From assembly GCA_030540435.1 (NCBI GenBank), contig JAUNWG010000004.1, positions 1-64,000 of the forward strand: DNA of 64,000 bases, written 5' to 3'. Every line of letters begins with the position of its first letter. The first letter of the stretch is position 1. The DNA is from Eubacteriales bacterium. GTDB taxonomy: Bacteria; Bacillota; Clostridia; Oscillospirales; Butyricicoccaceae. Below, one piece after another: positions 1 to 8,043 of this stretch. The position numbers and the translations under genes are program-made. Below the pieces are notes generated by a model. It did not search any database, had not been told where the DNA came from, and saw only the letters and a list, made by a program, of their open reading frames with translations.

Positions 1-1
1 A

Positions 2-55
2 CAGACGATTGTCCCGGTTGTTTATGATGAAATGCCGGAGCTGTACAAGGCTTAA
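2..55 (+). CDS. C-terminal end of an unidentified protein (partial)
   Basis: An open frame enters from the left edge and ends at TAA (53-55). The last residues read QTIVPVVYDEMPELYKA. Codon use resembles the downstream genes, so this is probably the true end of a gene on the same strand. Seventeen residues are too few to name a family, and no function is proposed. Confidence 0.5.
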   Translation, partial: QTIVPVVYDEMPELYKA

Positions 56-528
56 TTTAGATGAATACGCTCTCATGATCCGTGCCGAAAATCTCTTTGT
101 ACAGCAGGAATCTCCTCTTTTGTTATAAAAGTCCCGCTGTATGGTTTATCTCCATGATGGGTAATCTTTGCGGCAAATGCCGTAAAGTTGAAATAGAGAG
201 CTATTTCATAAAATCCACTTTTCTTTCCGCGTGCGGCGGAGGTTCCGGAAGATCTTCCGTCGCATGCCCAAAGAAAAGGTGGAAACAGAGTATTCTGTTT
301 TAACTGGCTTATTTCTTTTTGTTGGCATTTTCTGATGCAGATTTGAAATGAAAGAAACCCGATTTGCAGGCAGGAAACTTTTGCACAACAAACTCTCTCC
401 TTGTCTCGGTGGGAGGAATTCAGGAGCCTCCTGCCGGACAACAAAACATATGGAAGCGAGATTGTTTTCTTGTTTCAAGTTTACTCTCTTTTTATAAAGT
501 GCGGCATTACCCTGCCGCGTCTCAACTC

Positions 529-554
529 AATAAAAAGCATGTTTGCTTTTTATT
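529..554. terminator. AT-rich hairpin, possible terminator
   Basis: Perfect 11-bp arms AATAAAAAGCA and TGCTTTTTATT surround a 4-nt loop. The stem carries its own A and T runs, so it could end transcription in either direction. It lies about 475 nt beyond the only upstream stop codon seen, so its partner transcript is uncertain. Confidence 0.4.
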
Positions 555-668
555 CACTTTTCCTGTTTGCCGGGGATGGCATGGGAACCATCTCCGGCAT
601 AACCTTTTCAATGCTTGAAACGGTGTTTATCCGTTCAAAAACCTTTTTTTGTTGTTGCTCCCCAAATG

Positions 669-692
669 CAGAATCACAATTTTGTGATTCTG
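669..692. promoter_or_regulatory. 11-bp-arm palindrome in symporter leader
   Basis: Arms CAGAATCACAA and TTGTGATTCTG are perfect and separated by TT. No T-run follows, so an operator or RNA hairpin is more likely than a terminator. The TCACA and TGTGA halves are in the opposite order from a CRP site. Confidence 0.5.
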
Positions 693-876
693 CGGCTGAG
701 GAGTAAACCGAGTACAAAAAATATATTCCATGATTGTGCATAAAGAACGGAGTGTTTTATTGGCAGCTGATTTACAGGAGAAGATAGCTGTTATTTTTTT
801 GAGAAATTCAATCCGGCTCTTTTTATGTAAAACACAAATAAGATAAAGGATGTGATGGATAGTAGGGATAGGGGAA

Positions 877-901
877 TTTTTGATACAATTTGTATCAAAA
901 A
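877..901. promoter_or_regulatory. Perfect 25-bp palindrome, candidate operator of symporter gene
   Basis: Arms TTTTTGATACAA and TTGTATCAAAAA (12 bp) surround a single central T. The site ends 58 bp before the symporter start codon. The perfect dyad is typical of a dimeric repressor operator, but the cognate regulator is unknown. The LacI-type gene at 2977 is one candidate, although LacI sites usually have a central CG that is missing here. Confidence 0.55.
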
Positions 902-911
902 CACAAAGATA

Positions 912-937
912 TTTGTCTGATCCTGAAATCAGACAAA
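912..937 (+). promoter_or_regulatory. Hairpin in 5' leader just before the symporter RBS
   Basis: Arms TTTGTCTGAT and ATCAGACAAA (10 bp, perfect) enclose the loop CCTGAA. The hairpin ends about 8 nt before the AAGGAG ribosome binding site, so in RNA it could affect translation or stability. It lies only 10 bp from the preceding palindrome, suggesting a compact control region. Confidence 0.5.
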
Positions 938-959
938 CAATGAAAAAGGAGAAGGTATA

Positions 960-2594
960 ATGGTTTTTACGTTAGTAACATTTGTTTTCTTCACGATTCT
1001 TGTAGCCGTTATTTCTTATTTGAAAACGAAGGATGACAAGCAAGATTCGACAGAAGGCTATTTCCTGGCAGGACGCGGACTTCCTGGCTTTGTTATTGCA
1101 GGTTCCCTGCTGCTGACAAACTTGTCAGCAGAGCAGCTTGTCGGCACAAACGGACAGGCGTGGAGCGTTGGTATGAGCCCGATGGCAAACGAAGTACTTT
1201 CCGCACTGGCACTGATTGTGCTGGCACTGTGGGCAGCTCCGAAGTATCTGAAGGGTGGTATCACCACGATTCCAGAGCTGATCGGTACATGCTTTGATCG
1301 CACTACCAAGCTGTGGTTTAGTATCGCATATATCATTTTGTATCTGGTCATTCAGATTCCGGTAATCCTGTACTCCGGCTCTCTGGTATTTGAAAACATT
1401 TTTGATGTTTCCGGTATGCTCGGAATCACAAAGTTCCAGGCAATTGTTGTACTTTGTATTCTGATTACGATTATCGGTTCTATTTATGCAATTTTTGGCG
1501 GCTTGAAGGCGGTTGCAGTATCGGATACCGTCAACGGTGTCGGTCTGCTGATCGGCGGTATCATGATTCCGTTCTTGGCATTCCATAAGCTGGGCAATGC
1601 AGCTGGCTATGACGGCGTTGCAATCTGGAAGGGCTTTACCTATCTGGTTGACAACTACCCACAGATGTTGAATTCTCTGGCACCGGCTGATGCACTGCCG
1701 CCGGCAGTTCCGTGGCCGGCAGCATTCTCTGGTCTGATTTTCCTCGCACTGCAGGCATGGTGCACCCATCAGTCCTTTATTCAGCGTGTACTCGCAGCAA
1801 AGGACGTAAAGGAAGCACAGAAGGGCGCTCTGTATTGTGCATTTTTGAAGATTTTGGGCTTCCTGTATCTGGTTATGCCGGGTATCATCGCGTTCGCATT
1901 GTTTGAGATTCAGGGCGATCAGGTATCCATCATGGACGAAGCATATCCGCAGCTGGTATCTCAGATCGTACCGCAGCCGGTTATGGGCTTCTTCGCAGCT
2001 GTTATGTTCGGTGCGATCCTGTCTTCCTTTAACTCGGTTCTGAACTCTGTCAATACCATGTTTACCATGGATATTTATAAGGAATTTATCAACAAGAATG
2101 CTTCACAGGACAAGCTGGTCAGCGTTGGCAAGAAGATTGGTATTGTATTCGCGATCCTCTCCATGTGTGTAGGCCCGATGGTTTATTTCTTCCCGGCTGG
2201 TCTGAAGACCTTCCTGGATTCTCTGGTAAGCCTGATCGGTATGCCGGTTATGACGGTAGTATTTGCTGGATTTATCTTCCACTATCTGCCGAAGTGGTCT
2301 GCAAGAGCTGTTATGCTTTTCCATTACGTTACATATGGGCTGTATCTGATTTTCTTCAGCAACAGCTGGCACTATCTGTATACTGTATTCGTACTGGTTT
2401 GCATCGAATTCCTTTTCCTGACCATTCTGAACAATCAGAACAAGAAGAAGGGTGCGGAAAGATTCGAGTTGGAGGATGTTGGCGCAGTAGATCTGACACC
2501 GTGGAAGTATCGCAAGCCGGTAGCCATTGTTGTAACCGTATGCGTAATCGTTGTATATATTGCATTCTCCCCGCTGGGCTTTGGCGCATGGTAA
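960..2594 (+). CDS. Sodium:solute symporter (SSS family), copy 1
   Basis: This 544-residue polytopic membrane protein of the SSS family (TC 2.A.21) would take up a sugar or polyol together with sodium. It has about 14 hydrophobic helices, the early family block GYFLAGRGLPGFVIAGSLLL followed by NLSAEQLVGTNG, and a conserved FNSVLNSVNTMFTMDIY segment. An AAGGAGAAGG ribosome binding site precedes ATG. A closely similar paralog lies at 21977, next to an IolG-type dehydrogenase, which makes inositol or a related polyol a plausible but unproven substrate. Palindromes upstream suggest its own regulation, and a terminator follows at 2651. The family is certain; the substrate is inferred. Confidence 0.9.
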   Translation: MVFTLVTFVFFTILVAVISYLKTKDDKQDSTEGYFLAGRGLPGFVIAGSLLLTNLSAEQLVGTNGQAWSVGMSPMANEVLSALALIVLALWAAPKYLKGGITTIPELIGTCFDRTTKLWFSIAYIILYLVIQIPVILYSGSLVFENIFDVSGMLGITKFQAIVVLCILITIIGSIYAIFGGLKAVAVSDTVNGVGLLIGGIMIPFLAFHKLGNAAGYDGVAIWKGFTYLVDNYPQMLNSLAPADALPPAVPWPAAFSGLIFLALQAWCTHQSFIQRVLAAKDVKEAQKGALYCAFLKILGFLYLVMPGIIAFALFEIQGDQVSIMDEAYPQLVSQIVPQPVMGFFAAVMFGAILSSFNSVLNSVNTMFTMDIYKEFINKNASQDKLVSVGKKIGIVFAILSMCVGPMVYFFPAGLKTFLDSLVSLIGMPVMTVVFAGFIFHYLPKWSARAVMLFHYVTYGLYLIFFSNSWHYLYTVFVLVCIEFLFLTILNNQNKKKGAERFELEDVGAVDLTPWKYRKPVAIVVTVCVIVVYIAFSPLGFGAW

Positions 2595-2650
2595 ATAGAA
2601 TACGTTCATATTATTTCTGATTTTCATATCAGGAAAATATCTTCCCGAAC

Positions 2651-2685
2651 GGGCTCCTTCTGAAAAAGAGGGAGCCCTGTTATTT
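2651..2685 (+). terminator. Terminator after symporter
   Basis: GGGCTCC and GGAGCCC pair, extended by further pairs toward a GAAAA loop, and the stem is followed by the T-rich TGTTATTTATT. It separates the symporter from the LacI/sulfur transcription unit. Confidence 0.75.
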
Positions 2686-2842
2686 ATTGGAGATAAAATA
2701 AAATGATTATTTCGGTTTGGATGTAGATGCGTATATGGGAATTATTTGGGAACCTCCGTGGGAACAGACGTGAAAAAACGGTATGATCTGGGAACCACAA
2801 AGCACTGCACAAACATAGAATCTGTCCAGCTGTATCACGGCA

Positions 2843-2856
2843 TGAAAACGTTTGCA
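2843..2856. promoter_or_regulatory. cre-like operator (CcpA/LacI-type)
   Basis: TGAAAACGTTTGCA fits the catabolite-responsive-element consensus TGWAARCGYTWNCW at every position. It lies 10 bp upstream of the -35 element of the LacI-family gene. CcpA, or the encoded LacI-type protein by autoregulation, could bind it. Confidence 0.5.
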
Positions 2857-2866
2857 AATTTTCCTC

Positions 2867-2895
2867 TTGTGGAATGTATAAAAATGGTTTATAGT
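2867..2895 (+). promoter_or_regulatory. Predicted promoter of the LacI-cysK operon
   Basis: TTGTGG and TATAGT are separated by 17 bp, about 80 bp upstream of the LacI-family start codon. The -35 box is imperfect. It is the best promoter seen between the terminator at 2651 and the gene. Confidence 0.45.
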
Positions 2896-2976
2896 ATATA
2901 AAGCATATTAAATAAATGGGAAATATATGAATTTCAAGGGGAGCATATACACCTATCACCAGACAGGGATGAGTAC

Positions 2977-4044
2977 ATGTCAATGAAAAAAATCGCAGAG
3001 CTATCCGGCGTTTCGATATCCACCGTTTCAAGGGTATTGAATAACCCGGATTATAAATGCTCGTCCCCGGAAGTGCGTGACCGTATTTTCCGGGCTGCCC
3101 GCCAGTTGAATTATGTACCAAATGAAGCGGCACGTAATCTGAAAAAAGGGATCGAAAAACAGAATAAAATTTTATATATCGGTATTCTGATGACACGCGG
3201 GGAAAAGCTGGGGCTGGACCCGTTTTTCCATGAACTGCTGCGTATGATCGAAGGGGAGATCCACAGGAATATGTGTATCTTATCCGCTGTTTGGTATGAG
3301 CCGATTTTTTCGGGGAATGCAAAAGCCGGTGAGCTGGATCACATTTTGGAGAACATGTTTTCCGAGCTGAAGCAAAGGCTGGATGGCTTTATTATTATTG
3401 GCCGGTGTGACCGGAAGGCGATGTACAAGCTCAGACGGTGTTGCAGAAATATTATCTCGGTCAATCGCAATTCCACAAACTACGAGGTCGATGAGGTTTT
3501 GTGTGATGGCAAAAAGATCGCATCGCTTGCGGTGGAGCATTTGATCCATCTGGGACACAGGGATATCGGGTATGCAGGAGCTTGCCGCGATGAGGCGAGG
3601 TTCCGGGGCTACCAGCAGACGCTGGAGAAATACAGCATCCCGATCAATCCTGACTTCGTGCACGAAGCGCAGGCAAGAGAGGAAGACGGCTTCCAGCTGA
3701 TGGAGCACATGATCCATAGCGCCTATGCTCCCACGGCCATTTATTGCGCGAATGATATTATTGCAGTGGGCATGCTGAAATGCCTGAATAAAACTAAAAA
3801 CCGCTACTATTCTCCATCCATTATATCCAGTGATGACATTGAGGAGGCGCGATATACCAGACCGATGCTGACGACTGTGCACCTCCCGATTCAAGAAATG
3901 GCGCGGTATACGCTGCAGATGCTGCTCGACCGCATCAATGGCGGACACAAATCTGTTTTGCGCATGGAAATTGAATGCGCGCTGATTATACGGGAAAGCT
4001 GCTCACGGGTGGAGAATGCAATGGAATGTGAATATTATATCTGA
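2977..4044 (+). CDS. LacI-family transcriptional regulator
   Basis: A 355-residue LacI/GalR regulator. The N-terminal helix-turn-helix reads MKKIAELSGVSISTVSRVLN with the usual hinge to about residue 60, followed by a periplasmic-binding-protein-like effector domain. A segment around residues 95-130 is rich in large hydrophobic residues and is less typical. The start was chosen because the next upstream ATG runs straight into a stop. Only 36 nt separate it from cysK, and no terminator lies between, so it may be the first gene of the sulfur operon. Its effector is unknown. It could control the symporter, the sulfur operon, or both. Confidence 0.85.
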   Translation: MSMKKIAELSGVSISTVSRVLNNPDYKCSSPEVRDRIFRAARQLNYVPNEAARNLKKGIEKQNKILYIGILMTRGEKLGLDPFFHELLRMIEGEIHRNMCILSAVWYEPIFSGNAKAGELDHILENMFSELKQRLDGFIIIGRCDRKAMYKLRRCCRNIISVNRNSTNYEVDEVLCDGKKIASLAVEHLIHLGHRDIGYAGACRDEARFRGYQQTLEKYSIPINPDFVHEAQAREEDGFQLMEHMIHSAYAPTAIYCANDIIAVGMLKCLNKTKNRYYSPSIISSDDIEEARYTRPMLTTVHLPIQEMARYTLQMLLDRINGGHKSVLRMEIECALIIRESCSRVENAMECEYYI

Positions 4045-4080
4045 GCCGAGGGAAAGGAACAGAGGGGAAAGGATTATATC

Positions 4081-5013
4081 ATGGCAAAAATTTATCAGGG
4101 GACCTATGCCCTGATCGGAAACACACCGTTGGTCGAGGTTGGAAATATAGAGCGTGACTTGGATTTACAGGCACGGCTGCTCGTCAAGCTGGAAATGCTG
4201 AATCCGGCGGGAAGCGTCAAGGACCGCATTGCAAAAGCGATGCTGGAGGATGCAGGGCAAAAAGGTTTGATTCAGCCGGGCGCAACGATCATTGAACCGA
4301 CTTCCGGCAATACGGGTATTGGGCTGGCTGCGATTGCAGCGTCCAAGGGATATCGTGCGATTCTGGTCATGCCGGAAACCATGACGAAGGAACGCCGCAA
4401 TCAGCTGAAAGCGTATGGAGCGGAGATCGTCCTGACGGAAGGTCCGCGCGGCATGCGTGGCGCGATTGAAAAGGCAAATCAGCTGCAGCAGGAAATTCCA
4501 AACAGCTTCATTCCAGCACAGTTTGACAACCCGGCAAATCCGCAGGCGCACCGCACAACAACCGGTCCGGAAATTTGGAACGACACAGATGGGGAAGTGG
4601 ATATCTTTGTTGCAGGCGTCGGCACGGGCGGGACCCTCACCGGTGTAGGCGAGTATCTGAAATCCAGGAAGAAGGATGTTACCGTGGTCGCAGTCGAACC
4701 GAAGGGATCGCCGGTGCTGTCTGAAGGCAGACCGGGGCCGCACCGAATCCAGGGAATCGGCGCGGGCTTTGTGCCGCGGGTACTGAATACAAAGATTTAT
4801 GATGAGGTCATTGCGGTCGAAAATGAAGATGCGTTTGAAACAGCGCGTTATCTGGCCAAGACCGAAGGTATTCTCGCCGGCATTTCCTCCGGTGCCGCGT
4901 TGTACAGTGCGATCACACTGGCAAAGCGGAAAGAGAACAAAGGGAAGACCGTTGTGACCCTGCTGCCGGATACCGGAGACAGATATTTTTCTACGTCTCT
5001 GTATCAGGAATAA
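4081..5013 (+). CDS. cysK: Cysteine synthase (O-acetylserine sulfhydrylase)
   Basis: This 310-residue fold-type II PLP enzyme makes cysteine from O-acetylserine and sulfide. The PLP lysine is K47 in NPAGSVKDR, followed by the substrate loop TSGNTG and the phosphate-binding GTGGTLTG. Length is normal for CysK. It heads a tight run of sulfur genes ending with metY at 10102. Because the same operon encodes a sulfur carrier, an E1 and a JAMM protease, the enzyme might also accept thiocarboxylated carrier as mycobacterial CysM does. That is an inference, and the sequence alone does not separate the CysK and CysM uses. Confidence 0.93.
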   Translation: MAKIYQGTYALIGNTPLVEVGNIERDLDLQARLLVKLEMLNPAGSVKDRIAKAMLEDAGQKGLIQPGATIIEPTSGNTGIGLAAIAASKGYRAILVMPETMTKERRNQLKAYGAEIVLTEGPRGMRGAIEKANQLQQEIPNSFIPAQFDNPANPQAHRTTTGPEIWNDTDGEVDIFVAGVGTGGTLTGVGEYLKSRKKDVTVVAVEPKGSPVLSEGRPGPHRIQGIGAGFVPRVLNTKIYDEVIAVENEDAFETARYLAKTEGILAGISSGAALYSAITLAKRKENKGKTVVTLLPDTGDRYFSTSLYQE

Positions 5014-5059
5014 AGGCTGCTATGCCCATATTTTTTGACGAAGAAGGAGCCAGTGACAG

Positions 5060-5989
5060 ATGGAGCGGACAGACATAGCGATCGTAGGCGGCGGCGCCGC
5101 CGGACTGACAGCGGCGATCTATGCGGCAAGGGAACGGCTGGCTGCTGTCCTGATCGATGATTACCCGGGCGGGCAGATTTTACAGGCGGCCCTGGTGGAC
5201 AATTATCCGGGATTGCCCGAAATCTCCGGGGAGGAGCTGGGAGAAGCCTTCCGGCAGCATGCGCAGGACAAGGGGGCAGTCTTCCTGGAGAGCACCGTCG
5301 CACACATCAAAAGAGAAAACGATATATTTGTCCTGACGCTGGATGACGGTGTACAAACGAGCGAGCTGCGGGCACGAAGCGTGATCTATGCAGCCGGATG
5401 CAGGCACAGGTTGCTGGGCGTGGAAGGGGAAGCGCGTCTGACCGGACACGGCGTTTCCTATTGTGCGTCCTGTGATGCGGCGTTTTACCCGCAGAAGACG
5501 GTTGCCGTTGTCGGCGGCGGCAACACGGCGCTGGGAGATGCGCTGCTGCTCTCGCGGATCGCGGAAACAGTGTATCTAATCCATCGGCGGGATACATTCC
5601 GTGCTTCCGCCGCATTGGTGGAAGCTGTGAAGCAGACAGACAATATTCAATTGATCTTACATACGGTTCCGCTGGAAATCTGCGGGGAAAAGGCAGTCAC
5701 AGGCATCCGGCTGCGCAATCAAAACGATCAGACACAGCAGCTTTTACAGATCGATGGTGTATTTGCAGCCGTCGGCATGCAGCCGGATACCGCAATGGTA
5801 TCGGACTTTGTGCGCTGCGATGAAACCGGCTATGTGATTGCCGGCGAGGATGGTATAACCAGCTGTCCGGGGCTGTTTGCGGCGGGGGATATCCGCACCA
5901 AGCAGCTGCGGCAGGTCATTACAGCAGCAGCGGACGGCGCAAATTGCGTCAGATCCGCAGAACACTATCTGCGGACAAGGAAAGGATGA
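5060..5989 (+). CDS. trxB: Thioredoxin reductase (FAD/NADPH)
   Basis: A 309-residue flavoprotein with an N-terminal FAD-binding GGGAAGLTAA, the redox pair CASCD (C135, C138) and a second nucleotide motif VVGGGNTALGDALLLS followed by IHRRD. It should pass electrons from NADPH to thioredoxin, probably the one encoded immediately downstream with an overlapping start. The signature is CASC instead of the more common CATC, a conservative change. Placement in the sulfur operon suggests a role in reducing persulfides, disulfides or the sulfite-reduction machinery. Confidence 0.92.
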   Translation: MERTDIAIVGGGAAGLTAAIYAARERLAAVLIDDYPGGQILQAALVDNYPGLPEISGEELGEAFRQHAQDKGAVFLESTVAHIKRENDIFVLTLDDGVQTSELRARSVIYAAGCRHRLLGVEGEARLTGHGVSYCASCDAAFYPQKTVAVVGGGNTALGDALLLSRIAETVYLIHRRDTFRASAALVEAVKQTDNIQLILHTVPLEICGEKAVTGIRLRNQNDQTQQLLQIDGVFAAVGMQPDTAMVSDFVRCDETGYVIAGEDGITSCPGLFAAGDIRTKQLRQVITAAADGANCVRSAEHYLRTRKG

Positions 5990-6309
5990 AGAAAATGGCA
6001 AAGGTATTGCGCGAGGACGATTTTGCACAGACAATTGCAGCGGGAACGGCGCTTGTGGAGTTCTATTCCGACAGCTGCGTGCCGTGCAAGCGCATGTCCC
6101 CACTGCTGGCACAGCTGGAGGAGGATGGCGTTGTCCCGGTATATAAGGTAAATATTGTTCACAGCCGTTCGCTGGCTGTGGACCATGAAGTACAGACGAC
6201 ACCGACATTGATTTTGTTTACAGATGGCAAGGAAGCTGCACGGTGCCACGGTTATCTGAACAAGGCAAAGCTGCATGCGTTTTTGCAGGAAGCAGGTGTG
6301 GCGCGATGA
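5986..6309 (+). CDS. Thioredoxin family protein
   Basis: A 107-residue thioredoxin-fold protein. The active site is DSCVPCKRM (C31, C34), CVPC instead of the canonical CGPC, and the cis-proline motif TTPTLILF is present. ATG at 5986 overlaps the trxB stop (ATGA). An in-frame ATG at 5995 with AAGGA at good distance is an equally reasonable start. The altered dipeptide between the cysteines would shift its redox potential. Its position between trxB and the sulfur-carrier genes suggests a dedicated reductant for that pathway, perhaps for sulfite reductase or persulfide release. Confidence 0.88.
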   Translation: MKKMAKVLREDDFAQTIAAGTALVEFYSDSCVPCKRMSPLLAQLEEDGVVPVYKVNIVHSRSLAVDHEVQTTPTLILFTDGKEAARCHGYLNKAKLHAFLQEAGVAR

Positions 6310-6725
6310 TTACAATGACACAGGCGCAGCTGCAGCAGTTTATCACACATGCGAAGACCTGTCTGCCGGAGGAAGCCTGTGCGCTGCTGTTGGGTGAGCA
6401 GACAGAGGCCGGCAAGCGGGTTCGGGAGGTTTATATCACCGAAAATATTGACCATACCAACGAGCATTTTACCATCACACCACAGGAGCAGCTCAAAGCG
6501 ATGAAATATGCCCGCGCCCAGGGATGGTCTGTGTTGGGAAATATCCATTCTCATCCGGAAACACCGGCACGGCCGTCTGAGGAGGATAAGCTTCTGGCAG
6601 TGGACAAACGGATGAGCTATCTGATCGTATCGCTTGCGGCAGAAACGCCGTACTGTCGGGCATTTCAGGCAGCGCAATACAACTCCGAGCCGGAAACGCT
6701 GAGTATTGTCAAGGAGGATACATAA
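6306..6725 (+). CDS. JAMM/Mov34 metalloprotease, sulfur-carrier processing (HcyD/Mec-like)
   Basis: A 139-residue JAMM-domain zinc peptidase. The metal site is visible as H81-S-H83 followed by S91-x2-D94, with the catalytic glutamate in PEEACALLLG (E22/E23). ATG at 6306 overlaps the thioredoxin stop, indicating translational coupling. Known relatives Mec and HcyD cut after the di-glycine tail of a ThiS-like carrier, releasing cysteine or homocysteine and trimming the pro-carrier. The carrier in this operon ends in GGGC, so a C-terminal processing step is needed before activation, which fits this enzyme. The assignment is strong for family and good for role. Confidence 0.88.
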   Translation: MITMTQAQLQQFITHAKTCLPEEACALLLGEQTEAGKRVREVYITENIDHTNEHFTITPQEQLKAMKYARAQGWSVLGNIHSHPETPARPSEEDKLLAVDKRMSYLIVSLAAETPYCRAFQAAQYNSEPETLSIVKEDT

Positions 6726-6726
6726 C

Positions 6727-7587
6727 ATGGCAACAGATTATGCGGCATTAAAAAAAGGCGGCTTTATGCGCCAGAAGCAAAAAAACTGCTTTTCCATGAG
6801 ATTGAAGGTTGTCGGCGGCCAAATGACGGCAAAGCAGCTGGCAAAGGTTGCAGAGATCGCGGAGGAATATGGCCACGGCTATGTGCATCTGACCTCCCGG
6901 CAGGGCATTGAGATCCCGTTTATCCAGCTGCAGGACATTGACGCGGTCAAGGCGGAAATGGCGAAGGGAAATGTAGAGGGCGGAACCTGCGGTCCGCGCG
7001 TCCGCACGGTAACAGCCTGCCAAGGCAGCGCCATCTGTCCGAGCGGCTGCATCGATACCACCGCACTGGCGGAAAAGATTAGCGACCACTATTTTGGCAG
7101 AGAGCTGCCGCATAAGTTCAAATTCGGCGTGACCGGCTGCCAGAACAACTGCCTTAAGGCTGAGGAAAATGATATCGGCGTCAAGGGCGGCATGGAGGTC
7201 GAATGGAACGAAGCGGCCTGTATCAACTGCGGACTGTGCGAGAAAGTCTGTCGAAGCAATGCCATCTCCATCACAGATGGCAGGATTTCCATTGACCGTG
7301 CGAAATGCAATTTCTGCGGACGCTGTTCCAAGTCCTGCCCGACGGATGCCTATACGGAGAACCGGGGGTATATCGTATCCTTTGGCGGCACGTTCGGCAA
7401 TGATATCTATCAGGGCGAGGAGATCGTCCCGATCATCCATGAGGAAGAAACACTGTTCCGTGTTATGGATGCGGCGATTGCATTCTTTGCAGAATATGCA
7501 AACAAGGGCGAGCGCTTCCGCAAGACGATGGAGCGTGTCGGCATAGAGACGCTGAAAAAGCGCGTAGAGGAGGCATATCATGGCTGA
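6727..7587 (+). CDS. Small siroheme sulfite reductase with ferredoxin domain
   Basis: A 286-residue nitrite/sulfite-reductase-fold protein. Residues 1-150 carry the siroheme/4Fe-4S cysteines as C-x5-C (CQGSAIC) and C-x3-C (GCQNNC). A ferredoxin insert then gives two clusters, CINCGLCEKVC and CNFCGRCSKSCP. It should reduce sulfite to sulfide, supplying bisulfide for the thiocarboxylate on the carrier encoded downstream. It resembles the compact single-subunit Sir of anaerobes and not CysI. The start at 6727 follows AAGGAGG, 2 nt after the JAMM stop. Sulfite as substrate is inferred from family and context. Confidence 0.85.
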   Translation: MATDYAALKKGGFMRQKQKNCFSMRLKVVGGQMTAKQLAKVAEIAEEYGHGYVHLTSRQGIEIPFIQLQDIDAVKAEMAKGNVEGGTCGPRVRTVTACQGSAICPSGCIDTTALAEKISDHYFGRELPHKFKFGVTGCQNNCLKAEENDIGVKGGMEVEWNEAACINCGLCEKVCRSNAISITDGRISIDRAKCNFCGRCSKSCPTDAYTENRGYIVSFGGTFGNDIYQGEEIVPIIHEEETLFRVMDAAIAFFAEYANKGERFRKTMERVGIETLKKRVEEAYHG

Positions 7588-7831
7588 ATTTCATATCACA
7601 GATACGGTGGATATCACGGACGTCGTCTGTCCGGTGACCTTTGTCAAGGCAAAGGTTGCGCTGGAGGAGCTGGACGACGGTGAGATCCTTTCCATCCGCA
7701 TGAATGACGGCGAACCGGTGCAGAATGTACCGCGTTCCATCAAGGAGGAAGGGCATCAGATTTTGAAGCTGATTGACAACGGGGACGGGACCTATCATTT
7801 GATCGTCCGCAAAGTAGAAGACGAGGAGTGA
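7580..7831 (+). CDS. TusA/SirA-like sulfur-transfer protein
   Basis: An 83-residue protein of the TusA fold (two-layer alpha/beta). The motif VVCPVTFVKAK places the persulfide cysteine at C17, but the usual CPxP is CPVT here. It overlaps the sulfite reductase gene by 8 nt and precedes the sulfur carrier, so it probably relays or buffers sulfur within the operon. TusA-like proteins accompany many sulfur-carrier operons; the exact partner cannot be read from sequence. Confidence 0.8.
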   Translation: MAEFHITDTVDITDVVCPVTFVKAKVALEELDDGEILSIRMNDGEPVQNVPRSIKEEGHQILKLIDNGDGTYHLIVRKVEDEE

Positions 7832-7836
7832 GCATC

Positions 7837-8043
7837 ATGACATTGATTATTGCAGGGGAAAAGAAGGAATACGCAGAGGGAACAACCGTCGCGCAGCTGA
7901 TTGCTGCGGAAAACATCAGCGATCCGCAGAGCGTGACCGTATCGGTCAACGAGGCATTTCTGAGACCGGCGCAGTATGACGGCTATGTTGTCAGGGACGG
8001 CGACGAGATTGAGTTTCTGTACTTCATGGGGGGCGGTTGTTGA
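7837..8043 (+). CDS. ThiS/MoaD-like sulfur carrier ending in GGGC (HcyS/CysO-like)
   Basis: A 68-residue ubiquitin-fold sulfur carrier. The C-terminus reads FLYFMGGGC, a di-glycine tail followed by one extra cysteine. ThiS normally ends in GG, and the extra residue must be removed before adenylation. In Wolinella HcyS carries an extra C-terminal alanine removed by the JAMM protease HcyD, an exact functional parallel to the gene at 6306. The ATG at 7837 was preferred to the in-frame GTG at 7828 because GAGGAG lies at proper distance. It is followed directly by the E1-like gene (TGATG overlap). Confidence 0.87.
   Translation: MTLIIAGEKKEYAEGTTVAQLIAAENISDPQSVTVSVNEAFLRPAQYDGYVVRDGDEIEFLYFMGGGC

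Larger units (their letters stand above)
56..959. other. 900-bp non-coding leader upstream of the symporter
   Basis: No convincing gene was found: the short open frames on both strands lack ribosome binding sites and recognisable domains. The stretch holds an AT-rich hairpin (529-554), a 14-bp palindrome centred near 253 (CGGAAGATCTTCCG), and three long palindromes at 669-692, 877-901 and 912-937. The last two are close to the symporter start and probably serve its regulation. Confidence 0.6.

Noticed and set aside
73-478. Minus-strand and plus-strand open frames of 70-120 codons in the symporter leader
   Set aside because: No ribosome binding site, no recognisable domain, and atypical composition; they overlap one another in several frames, as expected of non-coding DNA.
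669-692. CRP-type operator
   Set aside because: The halves read TCACA-N4-TGTGA, the reverse order of a CRP site, and such control is not expected in Clostridia.
2595-4080. S-box or T-box riboswitch before the sulfur operon
   Set aside because: I looked for conserved T-box and SAM-aptamer blocks between 2595 and 4080 and saw none; only a promoter and a cre-like site are visible.
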